Source: Nocardioides sp. (lineage in GTDB: Bacteria > Actinomycetota > Actinomycetes > Propionibacteriales > Nocardioidaceae). Taken from it: DNA of 7,939 nt. This document shows positions 1 through 5,065 of the stretch, one piece after another; within the stretch, counting starts at the first letter, position 1; every line of letters begins with the position of its first letter. Location: assembly GCA_030145945.1 (NCBI GenBank), contig JASLDK010000047.1:1-7939 (forward strand), read 5' to 3'. A program made the translations under genes and the position numbers. The notes beneath the pieces were generated by a model. That model did not search any database. It was not told where the DNA came from and saw nothing but the letters and a program-made list of their open reading frames with translations.

Positions 1-1338
1 GCCGAGCGAGGAGGCGGGGTAGTCGGAGTAGTTCTTGAACTTCTTGCCGTTGACCGACACGGTCGGCGTGCACTCCACCTTGCTGTCCGGGGTCAGTCCG
101 GCGCGCAGCAGGGCGAGGGTGGTGACGATCTTGAAGGTCGAGCCCGGCGCGAACTGACCGTAGGTGGCGTAGTTCTGGCCACCCGTGGCCGCGTTGCTGG
201 CGGCGGCGAGGACTGCCCCGTCGCTGGGCCGCAGCGCGACCATCGCGGAAGCCGACGCGGTCCCACCGATCGTCCGCTCGGCGAGGTTCTGCAGTCGTTC
301 GTCGAGGGTGATGGCGAGCGGTCGACCGGGCTCGGCGTCGCGTCGGTAGAGCTCACGGTGCTCGCCGCCCTCGGCAGCCTTGTCCCCCGGCTCGGCGTAG
401 ACGACCCGGCCGACGCTGCCGCGGAGCTGGTCGTCGTATCGCGCCTCGAGGCCGGAGATCCCGGCCACGTCGCCGGGGCGGTACTTCGTCGGAGACTTCT
501 TCACCATCTCCGCCGTGACCGGGCCGACGCGTCCGAGGATCGGCGCGGCGAAGTCGCGCGTGGGGGCGAGGGCCTGGCGGGCGTCGACCCGGCGCCCGCC
601 CGGGATCCCGGTCAGGCCGGAGGACACCGCGGGAGGCAGCTCGCCGGCGCGGTAGGTGATCGCCTCGACGAAGGCCTTCGGGCCGGCGCCGATGACGGCC
701 TTGACGTAGGACTTGGCCTTGATGTCGACGAGTTTCGCCAGTGCCCGTGCGGCTTCCGGGACCTGGCCGCCCTGGAGCACGGAGCGGTCGATGCCGACCC
801 GCACGACGTCGCGCTCGGTCATCAGCACGCTGCCGCCGGCGCCGGTGATGTCGCCGCGGTCCGGCTGCTCGGTGACGACATCGAGGGTCTCGCCGTCCTT
901 CAGACTCGGCTCGACCACGCCCGGCGTGAACACGACCCGCGTCGGCCCGGACTCCGACGTGCTGGCCGGGTGGAGCTCGACGACGGACTGGTAGGTCCAT
1001 GGGTCGGTGCGGTCGGCGACGGGCCATGACCAGCTCACCGCAGCGGTGTAGAAGTCCTTGCTCTCGCTGGCCCTCCCGATCTTCACGGTCGGCGCCATCC
1101 CGTCGAGTCCGCTGATGATCCCGCGATATTCGCTGAGGACGTCGTCCGGCGTGCCGCCGGTGAAGGCCAGCCCCTCGAACGGATTCCCCTTGTCGGAGGT
1201 GGCGGCGGCAACCAGAGCCTTGGCGAGCTTCTGCGCCGCCGCGTCGGCCTCGTCGGCCGCGGAGTTGCCGGAGCAGGCCGCCAGGGCGCCCGAAGCCAGC
1301 AGGAGCAGGGAGGTCAGGGCCGCCGAGGATCGCCGCAT
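1..1338 (-). CDS. Class B penicillin-binding lipoprotein (transpeptidase), C-terminus cut by window edge
   Basis: Likely a D,D-transpeptidase that cross-links peptidoglycan outside the membrane. I translated 446 codons, open to the left edge. Residues 1-22 form a short basic start, a Leu/Ala-rich core and a lipobox L19-A20-A21-C22, so it is probably a lipoprotein anchored by Cys22. Residues about 30-145 match the position and style of the MecA-type NTF2-like N-terminal domain. Residues about 150-335 look like the PBP dimerisation domain, with EQPDRGDI near 158 and GISGLEARYDDQLRGSVG at 293-310. The transpeptidase domain starts near 342 and contains the catalytic SxxK motif S400-T-F-K403 in APGSTFKIVT. 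The SxN and KTG motifs lie beyond the edge. The ATG at 1338 is fixed by an in-frame TAG four codons upstream. The RBS is weak. The gene starts 36 bases after the small luxR-type gene and could be co-transcribed with it. The layout resembles the mycobacterial penicillin-binding lipoprotein family (Rv2864c type); the exact orthologue is inference. Confidence 0.93.
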   Translation of the reverse strand, partial: MRRSSAALTSLLLLASGALAACSGNSAADEADAAAQKLAKALVAAATSDKGNPFEGLAFTGGTPDDVLSEYRGIISGLDGMAPTVKIGRASESKDFYTAAVSWSWPVADRTDPWTYQSVVELHPASTSESGPTRVVFTPGVVEPSLKDGETLDVVTEQPDRGDITGAGGSVLMTERDVVRVGIDRSVLQGGQVPEAARALAKLVDIKAKSYVKAVIGAGPKAFVEAITYRAGELPPAVSSGLTGIPGGRRVDARQALAPTRDFAAPILGRVGPVTAEMVKKSPTKYRPGDVAGISGLEARYDDQLRGSVGRVVYAEPGDKAAEGGEHRELYRRDAEPGRPLAITLDERLQNLAERTIGGTASASAMVALRPSDGAVLAAASNAATGGQNYATYGQFAPGSTFKIVTTLALLRAGLTPDSKVECTPTVSVNGKKFKNYSDYPASSLG

Positions 1339-1374
1339 GAGTTCGTTCTACCAGCCCCCACCGACCCAGCGGCG

Positions 1375-1641
1375 TCAGCCGAGCATCGACGCGGCCGCCA
1401 GATACATCAACACTGCCTGGACCCGGCGGTTGACCTCGGGCGAGTCGACGATCCCGAGCTTGGCGTAGATGCGCGCGACGTAGTGCTCGATCGTCCGCGA
1501 CGACATCGAGAGCGTCTCGGCGATCCCCGCGTTCGACATGCCCAGCGCGACCTGGCCGAGGATCTGCTCCTCCCGCGCTGCCAGTCCCAGCACCCCGCCG
1601 CGGCACCGAGCTCCCATCGGCCCGGTCTCCAGAGCGGTCAT
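1375..1641 (-). CDS. Small LuxR-type (GerE) helix-turn-helix regulator, 88 aa
   Basis: A DNA-binding protein consisting almost only of a LuxR/GerE HTH domain. Residues 18-64 follow the family pattern: LAAREEQIL (20-28) for LTxREexVL, then ALGMSNAGIAETL (32-44), the recognition helix region SMSSRTIEHYVARIY (45-59) and KLGI (61-64). A tail with NRRVQAVLMYLA (71-82) follows and probably helps dimerise. There is no receiver or ligand-binding domain, and the start is well supported: GAGGAGG at 1655-1649 lies 7 bases before the ATG. So the short length looks genuine rather than a truncation, although loss of an N-terminal domain long ago cannot be excluded. It lies 56 bases after the propeller gene and 36 bases before the PBP gene. 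It may regulate this locus, or serve as an effector partner of another sensor; both are inference. Its RBS lies within an inverted repeat described separately. Confidence 0.9.
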   Translation of the reverse strand: MTALETGPMGARCRGGVLGLAAREEQILGQVALGMSNAGIAETLSMSSRTIEHYVARIYAKLGIVDSPEVNRRVQAVLMYLAAASMLG

Positions 1642-1688
1642 CGTGATTCCTCCTCGGCTGTCATTCGACCTGTGGCAGGAGGATCACG
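1642..1688 (-). promoter_or_regulatory. Inverted repeat / RNA hairpin burying the RBS of the luxR-type gene
   Basis: Read on the minus strand, CGTGATCCTCCT (1688-1677) is followed after 22 bases by AGGAGGAATCACG (1654-1642). The arms pair over 12 bp with one bulged A. The right arm contains the whole Shine-Dalgarno sequence and ends on the base just before the ATG at 1641. In the transcript the CCUCCU of the left arm would pair with the AGGAGG and hide it from the ribosome. The left arm begins 10 bases after the stop codon of the propeller gene (TGA at 1700-1698), so a ribosome terminating there would cover or open the arm. This would couple regulator synthesis to translation of the upstream gene. 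Alternatively the dyad could be a DNA operator, perhaps for autoregulation. The pairing is seen directly; the function is inferred. Confidence 0.65.
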
Positions 1689-1697
1689 CGCGACCCT

Positions 1698-2918
1698 TCA
1701 GGAAACCTTCGGGAGGCCTTCCCCTCCCCCCGCGGTACACCGGCGCAACCGCCAGCTGCCGGCGCCCACCGCCGCGGCCAGCCCGACGCCGGCGGCGATC
1801 CAGCCCCACGGCGTACCGCCCGGCTCGACCGGCGCGGCCGGTCGACTGCCGTCGGCCTGGCTGCCGCCGCCGAAGGTGACGGTCCTGCCCTTCGCGGACC
1901 CCGTGGCGGCCACGGGCTCGGTCGCAGCAAGGGCCACAGCCGGCGCGGTGCGACTGCGGGTGTCGCCGTAGCCCAGGCGGCCGTCGGACCCGTCCCCCCA
2001 ACAGTCGAGGTCACTGCCGACGAGCGCGCAGGTGTGTGCGGGCCCGGCCGCGAGAGCGGTCACGCCTCCCGCGACGGCGACCCCGTCGGGGCTGCCGCCA
2101 GCCTCCCAGCACTGGACGGCACCGCCGTCGAGCACCGCGCAGGTGCGATCACCCGCAGCCGCCACCCCCACTGCGGCGGCCGCGAGCTCGATCGGTTGGG
2201 GCGTCTCGGCGGGAAGGGACCAGCAGTCGAGCTGCCCCGATCCGAGGACGGCACAGGCGTGGGCGCCACCGACAGCCACATCGACGGCCGCGTCATCGCT
2301 CGGCAGCGAGACGGAGGTGGCAGCGCCGCCGACCTTCCAGCACCGCACGCTTTCTGCGGTGACTGCGCAGGTCTGGCGACCACCGGCCGAGATCGCGGTC
2401 GCATCCGCAATGCCCGGGACCACCGTCGGCTTCGACCCGGCCGTCCAACAGGCGACGGTCCCGTCGGCGAGGACCGCGCAACTGTGCCGGGCGCCCGCGG
2501 CGATCACGGTCGCCTTCTGAGCCAGGGGCACCGTGGCGAAGGGCTTGCCGTCGCCCCAGCAGCGGACATCCCCGGACAGCAGCAGGGCGCAGGTGTGCGC
2601 ATCTCCGGCGGTGACGGCAGCAACCGGCCCGCCCACCGAAACGTCGCCGGCCTCCTCCACGGAAGGCCCGGCGCCGTCCCCCACGGACTTGTCGGTGCCG
2701 TAGCCGAGTCGACCGTCGGCGCCGCTCCCCCAACACCGGACGTTCCCCTCGGCGAGCACGGCACAGGTGTGTTCGGCGCCCGCGGTGAGAACTCCGTGCA
2801 GCAGCGGCGTCGAGTCGTCCGCGGACGCGGGTCCAGCGGCCAGGCCGACGGCGACCAGCCCGAGCAGAACCACGAGGCACGAGAGCAGCCGTTTGATCCA
2901 CGGATCGAGGTCAACCAT
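1698..2918 (-). CDS. Secreted, membrane-anchored RCC1-type seven-blade beta-propeller
   Basis: A 406-residue extracellular protein of the RCC1/ATS1-like repeat family, probably used for protein binding at the cell surface; the ligand is unknown. Residues 1-33 form a signal peptide (WIKR, a hydrophobic core, then cleavage after ASA at 31-33). Seven repeats of the form AGxxHTCAVLxxGxVxCWG follow, with Cys pairs at 52/62, 110/120, 147/157, 184/193, 222/232, 260/270 and 297/306. Only the first and last blades keep the fuller RCC1 signature DGRLGYG (68-74 and 312-318). A Gly/Pro-rich linker (about 335-370) leads to one transmembrane segment (371-389) and a short basic tail starting RLRR. I chose the ATG at 2918: it directly precedes the signal peptide and shares its A with the TGA of the upstream gene. 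Starting further up at 3110 would add 64 Arg/Gly-rich residues read out of frame from the upstream gene. There is no LPXTG motif, so anchoring is by the C-terminal helix. Confidence 0.9.
   Translation of the reverse strand: MVDLDPWIKRLLSCLVVLLGLVAVGLAAGPASADDSTPLLHGVLTAGAEHTCAVLAEGNVRCWGSGADGRLGYGTDKSVGDGAGPSVEEAGDVSVGGPVAAVTAGDAHTCALLLSGDVRCWGDGKPFATVPLAQKATVIAAGARHSCAVLADGTVACWTAGSKPTVVPGIADATAISAGGRQTCAVTAESVRCWKVGGAATSVSLPSDDAAVDVAVGGAHACAVLGSGQLDCWSLPAETPQPIELAAAAVGVAAAGDRTCAVLDGGAVQCWEAGGSPDGVAVAGGVTALAAGPAHTCALVGSDLDCWGDGSDGRLGYGDTRSRTAPAVALAATEPVAATGSAKGRTVTFGGGSQADGSRPAAPVEPGGTPWGWIAAGVGLAAAVGAGSWRLRRCTAGGGEGLPKVS
1959..2795 (-). repeat. Seven RCC1-type blade repeats within the propeller gene
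   Basis: The repeats code for residues about 42-320 of the propeller protein. Blade cores are LTAGAEHTCAVL, VTAGDAHTCALL, IAAGARHSCAVL, ISAGGRQTCAVT, VAVGGAHACAVL, VAAAGDRTCAVL and LAAGPAHTCALV, each followed 7-8 residues later by CW. Spacing between successive cores is about 37-58 residues. The blades are diverged at DNA level, so this is an old duplication rather than a recent expansion. Confidence 0.85.
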
Positions 2919-2920
2919 CA
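2916..2920 (-). promoter_or_regulatory. TGATG stop/start overlap coupling the modular protein and propeller genes
   Basis: On the minus strand TGA (2920-2918) and ATG (2918-2916) share the A. The sequence just upstream, GGTGAGAGC, is only a weak Shine-Dalgarno match, so the propeller is probably translated by ribosomes re-initiating after the upstream stop codon. Coupling is inferred from the overlap. Confidence 0.7.
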
Positions 2921-5065
2921 GCGTGCTCTCACCGTCACGGTCGCGACCACCCGCGTCCGGCCGGCGGCATCGACGTACGTCACCGCGATCCTGACCGGGA
3001 CGGCCGACCTCTTCACGGCCTGGGCGAGCTTGCCTGCCGAGACGGTGACCGGGATCGACGTCGTGCAGCCACGCACTGCCGTGGTCCGGGTCGGGCCCAC
3101 CGGCCGCCACGACGCCTTCTTGCCCTTCCGCAGTTTCGCGGAGGACCTCGCCACCAGCGAGCCCGTGCAGGTGTCGCCACTCAGCGTGGCTGTGACGGTG
3201 AACCTGTACGGCGCCGTGCGGTCCCGCTTCGGCTTCGCGGTGAGCTCGAGGACGGCCTGGGGCAGGTGCCCACCGATCGGTACGCCGTCGCCGGGGGGTT
3301 GCACCGGCGGCTTGCCGGGCAGCTCCTGGGCGTCGGCAGGGTCGTCGCTGAGGGTGATCGGCATGACGACCAGCTGCGGGTCGCCGTCCGGCCCGGCGCC
3401 GCGGAGGACCACGAGGTGGGAGCCGAGCGCGGTCCCGGCGGGGATCAGGAAGCCACCCTTCACGGCCCCGTTCGTGGAGGTCGTCGTACCGATGACGACA
3501 CCGTCGAGCTCGATGCTGACGGGACCGCTGAAGCCCCGTCCTGCGTAGCGGATCGCGCCACCCGACCAGATCGGGCCGGCGGGAGCGAGGTCGGGCGCGG
3601 CCTCGACACTGACGGTGAACGAACCGTCGGTGGTGCGATCAGCGCCGTCGCGGGCGGTGCAGCTCACCAGGGTGTCGCCGATCGGATAGGACCCGGCGTT
3701 GTCGGGGGTGCAGCCGACCTCGGCGCCGATCTGCGACTGGACGGCGGGCAGGGTGAAGGGCACCGGGACGGATGCGGCGACGGGGTCGGCGAGATCCGCG
3801 AACGCACCCGACGCAGCACGTGCGGCCAACACGTGCACGGCACCGGGCAGCGAAAGCACGGGCGCAGAGCCCGGCGCGGGCTTGGTCCGGTCGATGTCGA
3901 AGGGCCCGACCGGACCGGCGGTGATGCAGTTGCCGGCGATGTCGCACACCTGCCGCGTCGACGTCACGGCAGACGCGTCGTGGTTGCCGGGACCGACGTC
4001 GGTCCGCAGGGTGAACGTCGCCTGCCCGGGGTCGGCCAAACCGGAGCCCACGTCGGAGGCGACGCACGTGACAGTGACCTCGGCGGCGAAGGTGCCGGTC
4101 GGCTTCTGGCAGACGGCCTTCGGCATCACCCGGTCGATCCGCCCCGCGGCGAAAGCAGGGGTGCGAGCGCAGTTGCCGGCCTTGTCGCAGACCGCCCGGT
4201 TGCCGAGCGCGACCTGGGAACCGATCGTGCCGTCGGCCACGGTGGCGCTGATCTCGAAGGCCGCGTCCGAATCGTCGGCCAACCCGGAGCCCGATCCGTC
4301 GGTGGCGGTGCAGCTGACCGCCACCTTCGCGATCTGCCAGTCACCAGGCGTGGTCTGGCACGCGACCACCGGCGCCTGGTCGTCCAGACCGATCGCGCCC
4401 AGGTTGGGGGTGTCGACGCAGTTGCCGGCCTTGTCGCACACCTGGCGGGACGTGGTGACGACCAACCCGGCCGTCCCGGCCGCAGCGGACGCCGTGAGGC
4501 TGAAGGACTGGTCGGCAGCAGCAAGGCCGCTGCCCTCATCGGTGGCCGTGCACGCGATCGTCACCGCCGTCCCCTTGCTCCAGGTGGGCGGCGGCACACA
4601 CGTGATCGCCGGCAGGGCGCGGTCGACCTTGAGGCCCGTGACCGCGGCGACCGCGGTGCAGTTGCCGACGGCGGCGCACACGGGATTCTCAGCAGTCGAG
4701 GCATTCGCGGAGGCGACCGCGTCGCCGACAGCGGTCGTCAGCTGGAAGGTGCTCTGGTCGCCGGCCAACCCGCTGCCGTCGTCGGTGGCCGTGCACTCGA
4801 TCGACGCCTCGTCCTTGAGCCATCCCGTGGGCGCATCCGCGCAGTGGACGACGGGAGCTGCCCGGTCGATCTGCGCGACCGGCGGGACCTGGACATCCGT
4901 GCAGTTGCCCACAGCGTCGCAGACCGGGCCGTGGGTCGTGAACGCGACGGAGTCGTTGACCAGGCCCGCGGGAACGGCCGCGGTCAGGTCGAAGGCAGCA
5001 TCCCCCGCAACGGCGAGACCGCTGCCCTCGTCGATCGACGTGCACGCCCAGCTGGATCGTCGCAC
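2918..5065 (-). CDS. Cys-rich tandem Ig-like/HYR modular protein, probably the 3' part of the broken upstream gene
   Basis: An extracellular modular protein segment of 715 codons if read from the GTG at 5065. Residues 1 to about 395 hold one half module and four complete modules of about 80 residues. Each complete module has the order PxVxC, P..W, CTATDxGSGLA, then CDxAGNC. CTATD-type motifs start at residues 8, 91, 172, 252 and 334; CDxxGNC-type motifs start at 49, 130, 210, 293 and 374. An HYR-like domain ends around 447-487 (SYPIGDTLVSCTARDG), followed by an Ig/IPT-like segment (500-572), a Pro-rich linker (580-600) and a Lys/Arg-rich beta domain with two cysteines (603-715). There is no transmembrane segment or sorting motif at the C-terminus. 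The GTG start is not credible: it has no signal peptide, no good RBS, and falls inside the first module. In the same frame a TGA stands five codons further up (5080-5078). The natural 5' part is the reading frame ending near 5040. Role unknown; such arrays usually act as stalks or binding domains. Confidence 0.8.
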   Translation of the reverse strand: MRRSSWACTSIDEGSGLAVAGDAAFDLTAAVPAGLVNDSVAFTTHGPVCDAVGNCTDVQVPPVAQIDRAAPVVHCADAPTGWLKDEASIECTATDDGSGLAGDQSTFQLTTAVGDAVASANASTAENPVCAAVGNCTAVAAVTGLKVDRALPAITCVPPPTWSKGTAVTIACTATDEGSGLAAADQSFSLTASAAAGTAGLVVTTSRQVCDKAGNCVDTPNLGAIGLDDQAPVVACQTTPGDWQIAKVAVSCTATDGSGSGLADDSDAAFEISATVADGTIGSQVALGNRAVCDKAGNCARTPAFAAGRIDRVMPKAVCQKPTGTFAAEVTVTCVASDVGSGLADPGQATFTLRTDVGPGNHDASAVTSTRQVCDIAGNCITAGPVGPFDIDRTKPAPGSAPVLSLPGAVHVLAARAASGAFADLADPVAASVPVPFTLPAVQSQIGAEVGCTPDNAGSYPIGDTLVSCTARDGADRTTDGSFTVSVEAAPDLAPAGPIWSGGAIRYAGRGFSGPVSIELDGVVIGTTTSTNGAVKGGFLIPAGTALGSHLVVLRGAGPDGDPQLVVMPITLSDDPADAQELPGKPPVQPPGDGVPIGGHLPQAVLELTAKPKRDRTAPYRFTVTATLSGDTCTGSLVARSSAKLRKGKKASWRPVGPTRTTAVRGCTTSIPVTVSAGKLAQAVKRSAVPVRIAVTYVDAAGRTRVVATVTVRAR
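3881..5065 (-). repeat. Tandem four-cysteine Ig-like modules (4 complete plus 1 partial)
   Basis: The period is 80-83 residues measured between CTATD motifs. Each complete module carries four cysteines, probably forming two disulfides. Some DNA identity remains: GCAGTTGCCGGCCTTGTCGC and the following A form an exact 21-base match at plus-strand 4169-4189 and 4418-4438, 249 bases apart (83 codons). Shorter versions occur near 3926, 4660 and 4900. Such identity could allow in-frame gain or loss of modules, or assembly collapse. Confidence 0.85.

Noticed and set aside
1339..1374. Terminator or promoter between the luxR-type and PBP genes
   Set aside because: The 36 bases show no inverted repeat with a T-run and no recognisable -35/-10 pair.
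353..1606. Minus-strand open frame of 417 codons overlapping the PBP and luxR-type genes
   Set aside because: It is Arg-rich and out of frame with the PBP reading, which has a lipobox, dimerisation motifs and STFK.
2874..2885. Possible lipobox around Cys14 of the propeller signal peptide
   Set aside because: LLSC lies at the start of the hydrophobic core and does not fit the lipobox at the -2 position; a normal cleavage site after ASA (31-33) is better.
2919..3110. Upstream start extending the propeller by 64 residues
   Set aside because: The added residues are out-of-frame translation of the preceding gene, and the signal peptide begins at the ATG at 2918.
2034..3548. Plus-strand open frame of 504 codons, and another of 607 codons at 3266-5089
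   Set aside because: Both read as Arg/Gly/Asp/His-rich sequence without domains, opposite the propeller and modular protein genes; they are composition artefacts.
5034..5065. Programmed +1 frameshift site
   Set aside because: I see no slippery run, rare-codon pause or early stop in the upstream frame, and half of the first module is missing, which a programmed shift would not explain.
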